Shown in pieces: positions 46,214-57,451 of a stretch of DNA of 64,000 nucleotides. Each line of letters opens with the position of its first letter. Positions within the stretch are counted from its first letter, which is position 1. The stretch spans positions 1 through 64,000 of the forward strand of contig JAMYHL010000103.1 in the NCBI GenBank assembly GCA_025531455.1. Reading direction: 5' to 3'. Source of the stretch: Apiotrichum sp. Y4204. Its lineage: Eukaryota > Basidiomycota > Tremellomycetes > Trichosporonales > Trichosporonaceae. The translations under genes and the position numbers were made by a program. The notes below the pieces were generated by a model. It did not search any database. It had not been told where the DNA came from and saw only the letters and a list, made by a program, of their open reading frames with translations.

Positions 46214-47940
46214 ATGCCGATTCGTGCACTGCGCACACTCCGCCCAACAGCGGCTCTAACCCGCGCCATCTCCAGTATCTCCAGCGTCTCCAGCACCTCG
46301 GTTCCCCCCGTTCCCGCCCGCAAGCGCGGCCGCCCACCAAACCCCGAAACGACCGTCCGCGCGCAGCTCGCGCGCTGCGCCGAGCTCCGGCGGCGCACGG
46401 CCGGCGTGAATGCCCGCGAGGCGAAGATGGGAATTATAAAGGAGTATTCCGACCTCCGGCCCCTGCTGGAATAGTGCGTGCTGTGCGCGGTGATGAGAAG
46501 TAATTGTCGGGAAATTGACGGACAGCGTATATGCCCCCAGCCGGCGGTTTGGGCTGACGTCTAAATCTCTCCGGACGTTCGTCGCCACCTACGACTACAA
46601 GGGAGGCGGTGCGCGCGTTCCCAACTCTCTCCTCTCTGCGTTGAGGGAGCTGAGCGCGCAGAGCGGGAACGCGGCAAAGGAACGGCTGGGCGACTTTCTT
46701 GCGGGCCACGGCGTGCTTGAAGATACGGAGGGGTTTGAGACGTTTTGTCGCTTGCTCGACCGCGGGCTAAATGCCGGTTGGGGCGCGGGCGTGCTCAGGG
46801 AGGTTAAGTGGAAGGGGGAGAAGGGGGAGAAAGTGAAGGAGCACCCGGGGCTGGGGGCCGCCAAGCTCGGCCTGGAAAAGTTCGAAGTGGCGCTCTGCAA
46901 GACGATCGCGCCGCCGTTCGCCGAGCTGTGGAGGACGAAACGGAAAAAGGATGGGCCGCCCGTGTGGTTTGTCTCGCGCAAACTTGACGGCGTGCGGTGT
47001 CTTGCCATTCTGGATATCTACGGAGGAGAAATACAAGACATTACCTTTCTCTCGCGGCAGGGAAACGCGTTCAGCTCGCTCGGGGCGCTGGAGCGCGAGC
47101 TCGTGCGTCTTAGTGGTTCGCCGGCGCTACGATCGTGGGCTACGAATGCCGAAGCGGGAGGACATGGGCGGCTGGTGCTCGACGGCGAGGTGTGCGTCAT
47201 CAGCCACGCGGAGCACGGCGTACGGGAAGACTTCCACGCCGCGGTCGGCGCGATACGGCGGGACAGCGAGATGGCCTCGCCGACGTTTTTTGTCCTCGAC
47301 GCATTGGGATGGGACGAGTTTAGCGGCGGCGGCGGGCGGTGCTTTGGCGCGCGGCAGGCGGATGTGCGCAGTCTGTGTGCCGAGCTGGGTCCGTTGGTCG
47401 TCGCGCTGGAGCAGACGCGTTTAGAGAAGGACGAAAACGGGGTCGAGCTCGATGCGCTGGTTGACCGCGCGGCTTCCGAGGGGTGGGAAGGCCTCGTCTT
47501 CCGCGCCGACAGGCCGTACCGCCCCCGCCGAACGTACGTGACTACAACTGTTGAGGCTGACCCCAGATCCGACATGTACAAGTTCAAGCAGTGGCAGGAC
47601 GGCGAGTACGGCGTGACGGGGCTGAGTACGTCGGTGCAGCGGCTGAGCATTGGCGGCGCGTATGGCGAGTACGAGGCGTGTGCGCAGCTGTGGATCGAGC
47701 ATGGGGGCGTGACTGTTGGTGTGGGGAGCGGGATGAGTAATGAGCAGAGACTGCAGTGGGGGCGGGATCCGGGGCTCATTGTGAGTATAGTGAGAATGGG
47801 TTGGACTGAATGACTGATGGCAGGTCGGAAAGCAGATTACGGTCGAGTACTTTGGCGAGACGGTGCGCGAGGGGGAGAAGCCGTCGCTCCGCTTTCCGAG
47901 GCTCAAACATGTCTGGGAGGAAGGGGAGCGGAGCGTGTAG
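46214..47940 (+). CDS. Small ATP-dependent DNA ligase, probably organellar
   Basis: Nucleotidyltransferase-plus-OB ligase of 543 residues in three exons (46214-46473, 46526-47780, 47824-47940). Motif I is SRKLDGVRC (AMP-accepting Lys near residue 239). Motif III is VLDGEVC, IIIa FFVLDALGW, IV EGLVFRAD, and V MYKFKQW. The OB domain is at the C-terminus. It lacks the large DNA-binding domain of ligase I/III/IV and so resembles phage-type ligases. The first 50 residues are rich in Arg/Ser/Ala with no acidic residue until late (MPIRALRTLRPTAALTRAIS), a likely mitochondrial presequence. An AT-hook-like KRGRPPNP follows. Role in mitochondrial DNA joining is inferred. Confidence 0.83.
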
Positions 47941-48359
47941 CATGAGCTGGGGGTGTCAGTGGGAGGGTAGACCTTTGGGTTGTATGTACTTCATCAAGTG
48001 TTTGTCTCTCTCCGATGTGGCGAGGCCTAGAGCTCCACTAATCTTGCGCGTATCAACGGAACAGCCCAGATGATCTCTCATAGTCCCCACAATGCAAGTC
48101 AGTCGGCATTCTAGAGAACAGGTGCATGGTACAGTGCTGCAGCGTACGAAGGGAATGGAAGAATGGGAGGAAGGAGCGGTGGAGCGGGAGTGATGTGGAA
48201 TGAGCTATGGTAACAAAGGCGACCGAAATGGGGACGGAACAGAACGGAAACAGGAAGCAGCGTCTTGCGGGCTTGCGAGCGAGTGTCGTGGAGCAGAGCG
48301 TCGAATCGACAATACAATCGCCGCCGCGAATCGGGAGATCGTTACTTCCGCGGTGCCGC
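47941..48359. other. Convergent intergenic gap
   Basis: 419 bp between the DNA ligase stop and the stop of the minus-strand Ser/Pro-rich frame; nothing recognised. Confidence 0.4.
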
Positions 48360-49292
48360 TCACTCTTGCAGCGGCTGCGGCTCGGCAACGGTCCCGAGCT
48401 CCTCGACCTCGTCGCCCCACTCGCTCCCGCGGCGCGAGGACGGCTTGACCTCGAGGCCCTCGCCGCCAAAGCTGTCGAGGCGGACGAGACGGGGGCGGGG
48501 GGAACGGCGCTCGAGCTGCCCACTCGCGTGCGAGACGTCTGGCGCGAGCCGCGTGCCCGTCTCCGCGACGGTCGGCTGCGTCGGCGCGAGGAGCGGCGAG
48601 GCGTGCCCCGACCCCGTAGAGTGGATCGAGGACGCAGTGGACGCGCGCCGCACGTGCTGGTACTGGCCCTGGTGGCCCTGGTGGTGCTGGTGGTGGTGGC
48701 TATGGATGGGGAGCATGGCGGGGCTGGTGGGGCCGGGGCACGGGTGCGCGTTCTGCGGCAGCGCGGGAAGCGGCTGGGACCCCGGCGGCGGGGTGAATAC
48801 GGGCTGGAGGTTGAGTTTGGCAATATCAATGCCGTCGACAGAGTGCGGCGAGTGCGAGTGCGAGTGTGGGGACAGCGGGGTCTGCGGCGTGTGCGGCACA
48901 AGCGGGGTGACGGGCGAGCTGCCGAGGGATGCGGCAGCAAGGGCGCTGAGCGGCGTGGGCGGCGCGCTGGGTGGGCGGAGGCTGCTGGGGACGGCGGGCA
49001 CGCTGGCGAGACACAGTCCGAGGCCTGAGAGCCGGCGGGCGCGGGGCGCGAGCGGGCGCAGCTCGTGTGGCGAGTGCGGCGAGTGCGGCGAGGAGGGAGA
49101 GTTGGAAGAGTGCGAGTGCGCTGATGGGGACTGGGAGTGGTGAGGCGGGTGGGGAACGGGGATGGGGATAGAGGTCGGGCATGTGGCCTCGTTCGCGGGC
49201 ACCGTGTCCTTCGCCACCGCCACTGCCGGATCCGGGGTGTCACCCTGCATCCCGCCGTTCCGCGCGGGCGACGGGCTCGGCGGCGCGCTCAT
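48360..49292 (-). CDS. Ser/Pro/His-rich hypothetical protein
   Basis: An uninterrupted 310-codon frame starting MSAPPSPSPARNGGMQG. It is low-complexity throughout, with repeated Ser-Pro, His-Ser and Pro-Leu pairs (SPSAHSHSSNSPSSPHSPHS; IHSHHHQHHQGHQGQ). It has many potential proline-directed phosphosites (SP/TP), an RRLSGLGL patch and a more structured-looking end RPRLVRLDSFGGEGLEV. No domain is recognised. Other frames across the same DNA are also open because the sequence is GC-rich, so coding status rests on the ATG, the length and the clustered SP motifs. It could be an exon of a larger gene. Confidence 0.5.
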   Translation of the reverse strand: MSAPPSPSPARNGGMQGDTPDPAVAVAKDTVPANEATCPTSIPIPVPHPPHHSQSPSAHSHSSNSPSSPHSPHSPHELRPLAPRARRLSGLGLCLASVPAVPSSLRPPSAPPTPLSALAAASLGSSPVTPLVPHTPQTPLSPHSHSHSPHSVDGIDIAKLNLQPVFTPPPGSQPLPALPQNAHPCPGPTSPAMLPIHSHHHQHHQGHQGQYQHVRRASTASSIHSTGSGHASPLLAPTQPTVAETGTRLAPDVSHASGQLERRSPRPRLVRLDSFGGEGLEVKPSSRRGSEWGDEVEELGTVAEPQPLQE

Positions 49293-50149
49293 CCTACCTG
49301 CTCTGCGTGAGTGGTCGTGCTGGCGGTCGTGTGGGAAGGTCGCGCCTAGGTCCGGGATACCGGGTCAGTTGTCGGAGATGTCGACGGGCCGGCGGGCACG
49401 GCGCTCGGAATTGAGGAAGAGGAGAGGAGGGATATCCCTCGCGGCGAAGAGGGAGAGTAGAAGAAAGAGTCAGAGAGATAGTTTACACGAGGATGAGTAA
49501 GAGAATAGAAGAAAAGAAGTGAGTATGGGAATGAGAAAAAAACAGCCCGACACTACCTCTACTCTTTGTGTCTATTTGTTGCTGCGTGGCCTGGCGCTCC
49601 GAGCGCAGCACTTGATGTCTCACAATCTCACAATCTCACACAATGGACAGCACACAGCGCACATTCCGCGTCGTCGTCTGCAGGATTCCCAGATATCCCA
49701 TTCCGCTCTTTTCGTCACACGAGATTTGCTGGAACAGGCCAAGCTTGGCCATCAGCAGGTGTCGACATGTGTTGGGCGGCAAGAGCGCGGCGCGTAGAGA
49801 GTTTGAGTGGGCAGTGGGCGCTGAATGGCTGATGGGCGGTGATTCCCAGTTGTGTAGTTGCGCCACCGTCCACCCGTGTCAACCCGACCACGATTGTGGG
49901 ATTTCTCCTCCATGCACCACGATGAGGACGAGTCGTGGATGATTTATAGTTACCGTGAGATGAAGAGGAGTGGCCACAATACGTCGCCGAGTTGGAGTAG
50001 ATGTCGGTGGGTGGCAAAACGCAAACCTTATCTCCACCATCCACATCCAAGATCAGATGCACAATCCAAGACCTACACCATCCCATATCTCGTACAATGC
50101 CAAGAAAAATGCATACAAAAATTATACCATCCCCAACACCCCCTTTTTC
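49293..50149. other. Intergenic
   Basis: 857 bp between two minus-strand genes; only short overlapping frames, no recognised feature. Confidence 0.4.
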
Positions 50150-53100
50150 CTACATGATAAAGTTGCTCTCGTTGAACTGCAGGTCGTCGAGGAGGTTTTC
50201 GAAGAAGAGGCCCGAGTCCTGCCCCTCGCCGAGCGTCGGAAGCGGCGTCGTCCCGTCCTGCTGTGGGGCGAGGTTGAATGCTGGGTTGAGGCGTGCAAGC
50301 GCAATGAGGTCCGGCTGTAATGAGTATTTGTCCTTTCGGTTTGGCGGCTTGTACTCACCGGAAGCCAGCCCTCCCACGTATCTCCCTCGAGATCCGTAAT
50401 GCTCCGCTTGAGCTCCGGCTCGGCACTCTCCGCCCGCCGGCTCAGCTGCACATTCATGAGCGACTCGAGCGTGTCCGCCGTCTCGCCGAGATCCGTCCGC
50501 CGCCGCCGGCTCAGCTCGCGCAGCTGCTGAATCCCGCTATTGCTGTACGCCTTCATGTCATCCAGCTCCTGCGGGAGCGCATAGTTGAGGTAGATGATTG
50601 TCACCGTCGTGGCGGCAAAGATGCAGTACGTGTGCGCCCAGTAGTGTGCATTCGTGTAGTGCCCGCCCTCGGGGCGGTCCTTGATGTCGAGCAGTCGACG
50701 CGCGCTGTTCAAGCATACCTGCTTCGACAAGAGGTACCGCGGATTGATGCAGGCTTCGGAGAAGTAGAATCGGTGCAGGCGCATGAGTCGCAAGTCGGCG
50801 CCCTCGCTGAGGGCCAGGCTTTCGCGTTTTCTGAGAGTTAGTATGGAACACCAGCCGGAACTCACAGTCTATACAGCTGGTGTGCGTCGAGAGCCTCTGC
50901 AGTTTCGGTCTGGCGGTAGAACGCTGGTGATGTCGCGATCGCATTCTGCAGCTCCTCGTTCGCCTCGATCACAAACGCGTAACGCATGCGGCCCGCCTTG
51001 CGCGCCTTCTGCACGACCTTCTGGAACGGGTAGAAGAGGCGTAGGCGCTGGAGAAAGTACGACATGTCGGTGTACGTCTCCCGTGGGCGGGACACGATGG
51101 GCTCGTTTTCGCGAATGTCGACATCGTTGATGTTTGCCGGCTCGGTCGTCTGGTGTATCTCGGGCGAGATGAGGTACAAGAACCCATACTCCATGGAGAA
51201 TAGCCAGTCAAGCTCGAGCAGGCAGTACCACACGCGGCGCGCGACTTCGCGGTCGATCGTGCTCCGCCATCGCGGAGGCACGCGCTTGATCTCGCCGGAG
51301 ATGATTTTTTCCTCGTCGGGAACATTTGAGAGGCCGAGCGCCATCGCGACTTTTGTTGCCGAACCGAGCAGCGTCCAGTGCTGGTTCGCGCGGCGGACAC
51401 TGGAGAGGAAAATTCCTGCAATGATGATGGTCTGGCAGGAGCGGATATCATGCACCTGCATCCAATCCGACGCCTCGAGGGCCTGGTACGACACGTCCCA
51501 GCATGTCGCTGCGAGGTCCTCTGCCTGCTCTTCAGTCATGTTGAGATCCCGGTATCCCTCCTCGTCTAGGAAGTGTATGCCGACAGCGAGGCACGTCGCG
51601 TACAGCGCCAGCGTGCTCAGCTCTTCCCGATAAAAGTCGACCGACTTGGAACGCAGGCGGCCGGATAGCTGGTTGTATTGCGCCTCAAACGTCGGACGGT
51701 GCAAGCATCGCCAGCGAAAGTCGACACTGATGTCAGCTTGAACAAGAATTCCTCCGCAGCTCACTGTTCCAGGAAGTGCGTAATGACATATTTGCCAACA
51801 ATGATACTCGGCAGCCGCGCGACGGCCGGGAACGACTTGAGCCCGCCTGCGTCCTTCATGGATCGCTTGTGCTGTATGAATGACGAGAAGGTGAGCGGGG
51901 ACCCCGGTGTCGGCTCGTCATTCTCGCGCTGCGGGGCCAGCGCATTGGCGCGAGGCAGACCGGGTAGGTTTTCCGAAATATCGCGGCCCAATGCCATGCC
52001 CTCAAGGGCGAGAGCAGCGTCGTGCTCGTGGACGCTCGGCGCTTTGCTCGCTGGTTCGGTGCCGTTGCCGTTCGTGCTGCCCATATTCTGCATTGCGAAG
52101 GACGGGCGGTTGCGGTCGAAAGCGATCCACGGCTCGTTATCCGGGAGGTACGAGAGATTCAGGCTCGTCGACGGCGTGCCAGTACTCGGTGCGTACATGT
52201 TGGTTGGCGGGGTGGGGAGGAGGGTCGGCACGGACTGGCGAGGGGCTGCAAGCGGGCCTGCAGGAAGACTGGGGACGGAGAGCGGCAGTGTGGCGGATTC
52301 CGGCGTCTCGAGTGGACGGGCACTGGACGATGCATTGCTGCATCCCGTGGGCGCGCCTACGGGCTGCGTCGATGCGCCAGTACGGTCGAGGTCCATTCCG
52401 TCGTCGCTGCTACCCCCGGCATGTTTCGATGTGACCGTGTTGGACCGCTCCCTTTTCGCGGGATGACCCACGTCGTCCTTGTGCTTGTACACTGGGAGAG
52501 GATCCTTCCACTCGTGTAACAAATCCTGGTACGCATCCACATTGTCGACGCGCGTGAGGAGCCGCGAGAGCACCGACTCGAGCTGGGCAACGCGATTTGC
52601 GAGGATGGAGGTGTCGAGCACATGGGTATAACCTCTGGCTGTCAGCTGAGCCGCCGGTTTCCCACTCACGTTGGCCGGTCACTCGGCTCCTTGATGTACT
52701 GCTCGCATTGCTTTGCTTCGCCGCGGTCCTTGCACGGCGTACACGGCCAGAGGCGGTCACACTACTGTCAGCAATGTCAAGCAAAGAGACGAGGCGACGG
52801 GCTCATGCACAGGGGCACTGGACCCCCCGCAGCGGGGCTCGTGCGGCGGCGTGACCGCGGTGTCAGGCGGGGGAAGCACAACGCACCTTGGTCTTACGTC
52901 GACGACATGCTGGGAGTGTCAGCTGCTAGATCAAGCTGTTGCATTGCTGGGCCGGCTGTGTCTTGAACAAGAGCAGGGTGTGATTCCATCTCGGTTGATG
53001 GTCGGCAACCACTCCCGCTCCCTGGCGGGCCCCACAGTGACTCAGTTACTCACCACTGCAGTTCTGGACGGATTTGGCCTTGCGCAGCGCGTTGCCCGTG

Positions 53101-53310
53101 CCGAGCGTAAAGCTGAACGGGGCGATGGGCTGCGGAATGGTCGGCGGACGAGATGTGACAGTGTTGGATGAGGAAACGCAGCAACAGCGAGTAGGTGGTA
53201 AGCGAGCAACGAGGATGGGAGATGCGAGGATCCAGAAGTGGCCGCAGTGTCAGCAATCAACGACGGGCACGGCGTCGACGTACGGGGAACACCGATGGTG
53301 CAGACGACAT
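50150..53310 (-). CDS. Zn2Cys6 fungal transcription factor
   Basis: A nuclear regulator with an N-terminal binuclear zinc cluster and the fungal_trans middle homology domain. Eight exons (53284-53310, 53054-53129, 52887-52909, 52670-52761, 51765-52634, 50866-51726, 50359-50830, 50150-50314) give 861 residues in frame. The cluster NCSACRRRKTKCDRLWPCTP then CKDRGEAKQC has spacing C-x2-C-x6-C-x5-C-x2-C-x8-C and is split over three exons, one of only 23 nt. A coiled-coil dimer segment follows (RVAQLESVLSRLLTRVDNV). The regulator domain shows EHVDFRWRCLHRPTFEAQYN, ARRVWYCLLELDWLFSMEYG. The first exon (MSSAPSVFP) is the least certain part. Targets unknown. Confidence 0.88.
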
Positions 53311-55302
53311 GTGCGCGGAGGATGCGAGGTGAGTAAAGGCGAGTGGGTGGTGGTGAGACGGAATGTGATGCCGCGATGGCGAGGATGATGTCGGTGAGTC
53401 GCTTCGGTGCGCGATGCGTTACGATGACGATGGAAAGAGGACTAAGGTTTTGTTTCGGAGTGGATGGAGGTATGCCGAGGAGAGGGCGGAGATGGGTGGG
53501 GAGGTGGATGAAGAGGGGAATGAGGATGAGGGGGGTGTCGGTGTCGACGGCGACGACGGGGTTGATGGTGAGAAAGAGAGAGAGACAAGAGAGATGGATG
53601 GATGGAAAGAAAGAGGAGGAGATGGAGAGATGGCGATGGGAGATGAAAGACACAATCCTGTCGGTCAAATTACAAACAACATTCATTGCAATTATCCATC
53701 CCTTCTCGATCCTTCCCATCTCCCGCAGAATGATATGCATGCGATCTTGTCATCGTCGCCATCATCATCACCATCATCACCCTCACTCTGCGCTTCCTCC
53801 CGCTCCGAGCGTTCCCCATGCGCTAGCCCGGCAACGGAACGACAACCGGCGCGGCCCTCGCCACCACCACAAATCGCACTCCTCGGTCTCTTCAGATCTA
53901 CTCTGCTCTGCTCGTTGCTTCTCATACCTTCTTCTCAGAGTTAATCCCTCACTTCTCACAAACTCTGCACAACACGGCACGCGAAACTGTAGATAGGAAG
54001 CGAGAGCCCAGGGTCCACAACCGAGACACCTCGCCCAAGTCCGTAACCCAGGACCCGGGACCCGCGACTTCCATTCTCTCCCTCCGTGCCCACAGACCCA
54101 CAAACCCACAGACCAACAGGTCCACAGCCCATCCCCGGACATGCATGGCGCCCCGCGGTCCGCCGCGCGCCGCGCGCTAGCTTGCCCCGTTAGTCACTCT
54201 CCGTCCGCCGCGATCGCAATCGGTGTGCGGGGAGGTGAGTCGTGAATCTAGAGTCTAGAGTCGTGATCGGGCCGGGATTCTCATTTCCGCGGTCCGGTGG
54301 GGGGCATCCCTGCGGGGAATGGTGTGGGTGGCGGAAATCGCTGGAAAGTCGATATCCACACTACTAACAGAAGTCACTGCCTTGGCACGTCGTTTGTCAG
54401 CGTGCCCTGGGGCTGTGGCGGCCATGTCTGATGGCGTGCTCAAACCGCCGCACATGGCGACACACGAGGTGTCGCAGCGCGCAGTGGGTTCGTTCCATGG
54501 ATCCATGGGCCGTGGGCGTCACACATTGGTGGCGTAGGCAGCGACGCAGGCACACCAATTGCGGGAGCGCCGCCAGTAACCAGTCAACCGGGGGATTGAT
54601 CACGCGCCACCGGTCACCGCGCCGTCAGTCGCGAGTCACGATGCAAAACGTCCACCCGCTGGGCGCTGCCGCACCCCGAGACCATACGTAGCGCCGAGAC
54701 GGGGTGCTGGTTGGTTGCTGCTGATTGCGGCCGCGTGCTCGCCACGCTGCGTGAGGTGCGGGTCATCCTGGTGCTGTGAGGCGGACTGCGACGGAGTGAG
54801 CTGAGTGAACTGCGGCGGTCGGCTCGCCACTGGCCAATCGCGCGCACACAGGCGGCACTGACTCTGTGTACTGTATCAATCAGGCACCTGTCGAGCACGG
54901 ACAGTGGGGAACAGCTGGTCTCGGTCTCAGACTGGTCGAGTCTGGTTGCTCTGGCTCTGTGCACCTAGATGTATATAGCATTGACACATTCACTGACCTT
55001 TGCAGCCTTGAAGTCATGAGTTTGAGCCGCTGTTACGTTGCGACACTCACTGTGCCGGTCCCTGAGGGTTTGTTTCGCCTTGATGACGGCGCACATTCTT
55101 ATCTCCCATCGCCTTTTGCCATCTCATCTTGAACCCATTCACTCACCGCGCTACACTCCTACTGCATCTTAATCGATCTCCCGCATACCGCGCTAACTGA
55201 CGGTGACGAGTGCACTGACCACTGCAGGAACCCCGCACTTACTCATACGGTCTCCGAGGTGGGCTAGCCGGACTCCGGGTTTACACCCCGCATAAACCGA
55301 GA
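53311..55302. other. Intergenic with simple-sequence DNA
   Basis: About 2 kb. GA-rich sequence at 53540-53650 and CAT/CAC trinucleotide-like runs at 53750-53790 keep several long frames open by chance. No gene is supported. Confidence 0.4.
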
Positions 55303-55319
55303 TATAAATATATATATAT
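55303..55319 (+). promoter_or_regulatory. TATA element of the aldehyde dehydrogenase gene
   Basis: An alternating TATAAATATATATATAT run sits 70-86 nt upstream of the ATG at 55389. Confidence 0.55.
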
Positions 55320-55388
55320 CGACCACGGCCCTCATCACCACCAGCCTCGAAAGTAACCCAACAGCTCACACAGTCCACATCCCACACC

Positions 55389-57060
55389 ATGGGCCGCACC
55401 CTCTCCGCGCTCGTGCGCAACCTCGTCCCGCGCCCGTCGGCGTCCCCCGCGACATTCGCCATTTCCCACCCGTCAAAAGGCGTCGTGCACAGCGTGGAAC
55501 GGAGCACCCCCGCAGACGTCACATCCGCGCTGGACTCTCTTTCTTCCGGCCTGCAAAAGTGGAAAGCTACGCCGCTTGCAGAGCGCGCGGCAGTGTTCTC
55601 GCGCGCGGCGGAGATCCTCTCTGATGAATCCTCGGGGTGGGCGGCGAAGCTTGTCGAGAGCAACATGGCGGAAACGAGCGTCACAAAGTGGTGGTCTGCT
55701 GCGCAGATCGGCATGGCGACGGGCGCACTGCGTACCCTGGCTGGAAGTGCGGAGGCAGCGCTGAAAGAGGAGGAGGTCGCGCTCGAGCATGGTGCGTGGT
55801 CCATGGAAGTTATGACTGACGCCAGGGACTGTGACGATTGGCCGCGAGCCGTACGGAGTCTGTCTTGCTATTGCCGCGTGGAATGCTGTGAGTCCAGCTA
55901 TGACGTCGGATGTGTGGCGAGCTCTTTCCATCTATTCCCCACTCTCGTTCCGCCTCAGTCTGACCCCCAGGTCCACGTCCTGACCGTGCGCGCCATCGCG
56001 ACACCGCTCCTGGCGGGCAACACGGTCGTGCTCAAGACCTCGGAAACCGCCCCGGGATCGCAGGCACTCTGGGCCGAGCTCCTGTACGCCGCCGGCCTCC
56101 CGCGCGACGCGCTCTGTGTGCTGCACGTGTGTCCCGCCGACGCCGCCGAGCTCACCACCCTCCTCGTCTCGGATACGCGCGTGCGGCACGTAAACTTTAC
56201 GGGCAGCACGCGCGTCGGGTCGATTATTGCGTCTCTTGCGGGAAAACACCTCAAGCCGACACTTATGGAGCTCGGGGGAAAAGCACCAGTCATCCTCCTC
56301 CCCGACGCGGACCTCGACACGGCCGCCTCGCACCGTAAGCCTAACCCCATTTTCCCCATTAATGCTAGTCATCTTCGGGGCGTTCATGAACGCCGGCCAG
56401 ATCTGCATGTCGACGGAACGCATCCTCGTCCCCGCCTCGAAGCGGGACGCGCTGCTTGCCGCCCTCGCGCGCGCATGGGAAGCAGTCGAGGCACAGCCCC
56501 GCGCGCTCTTCACCCCCGCCTCGGGGGAGCGCGTGCGCTCTCTCATCGCCCAGGCCGTTGGCGCCGGCGCGTCCCCCGTCCTCGGGCTGCGGAAGGACGC
56601 CGACGCTTTTGTGACACCCACGATGCTTGCGGACGTTACCCCCGACATGCAGCTCTACGGCGACGAGTCGTTCGGCCCGTTGGCGGCGATTGTCTCCGTT
56701 CCCGACGCGGACGAGGCGGCGCTCATTGACGAGATGGTCCGTATCGCGAATGACACGCCGTATGGTCTCGCTGCCGCTGTATGGGGCCGGGACGTAGAGC
56801 GCGCGACGGCCGTCGCGAAGCGGATCGAGGCGGGCGCAGTGCACGTCAATGCGCCGACGCCGGCGGACCCGCCGACCGTGCCCCATGGCGGGTGGAAGTC
56901 GTCGGGCTGGGGAAGGTTTAATGGCGTCGAGGGGCTGCGGTCGTTTACCCAGGTAAGATACAGGCAAGGGGAGGGGTAAGGCGGATTCTGATGACAGACG
57001 CGCTCGATCGAGGTCGTCAAGGACCCGCACGCGCTCCCGCTCAACATCTTTGAGCTGTGA
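55389..57060 (+). CDS. NAD(P)-dependent aldehyde dehydrogenase (ALDH superfamily)
   Basis: Oxidises an aldehyde to the acid; similar to bacterial/fungal salicylaldehyde or vanillin dehydrogenase-type ALDHs. Roughly 475 residues in five exons. Family landmarks: TVTIGREPYGVCLAIAAWNA, PLLAGNTVVLKTSE, FTGSTRVGSIIASLAGKHLK, the general base in LMELGGKAPVIL, the catalytic Cys in GAFMNAGQICMSTERILVP, YGDESFGPLAAIV, and AGAVHVNAPTPADPPTVPHG. The end is NIFEL. Splice joins near 55793/55826, 55889/55972, 56335/56369 and 56952/56998 keep frame. A salicylate-hydroxylase-like gene lies 3.5 kb away, so an aromatic-aldehyde role is plausible. Substrate unproven. Confidence 0.9.
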
Positions 57061-57451
57061 TTGATCAAATCGGGTGTGCCGCTGGCGGTGCGCGCAGCGG
57101 TTCTATGTAGCCTTATCCGTAGTTCCGTGTTTGCGCGTGAATGGATGTGGTGGTCACTGACCAACTCTACTATCCACGCGAAACGTGAAGCACCAAGTGA
57201 GCACAACCCACGTCAAAGGGATAACAACCACACCCTCTGACCCAACTTGGCCACTGTGCAGCATAAACCAACACCTGTACTGCAGGAATAACATAACATC
57301 GCTTTCCTATCATTTACGTTACTCCAGATAATTTAAAACTAGTTCCACAGGCCAGTCTTCCCGTGGCTCCTTACGCCAGAGGCCCTATCTCAGCGGAGGC
57401 GGTCCAGCCTTAGTGTCTGGCTCATGCACGGCTTCGCGCCCCAGGACCAGT
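57061..57451. other. Convergent intergenic gap
   Basis: 391 bp between the ALDH stop and the stop of the peptide precursor gene. No feature recognised. Confidence 0.4.

Noticed and set aside
53042..53740. 232-codon minus frame upstream of the zinc-cluster gene
   Set aside because: It is kept open by simple CAT/CCT-type sequence, and it overlaps real exons of the zinc-cluster gene in a different frame.
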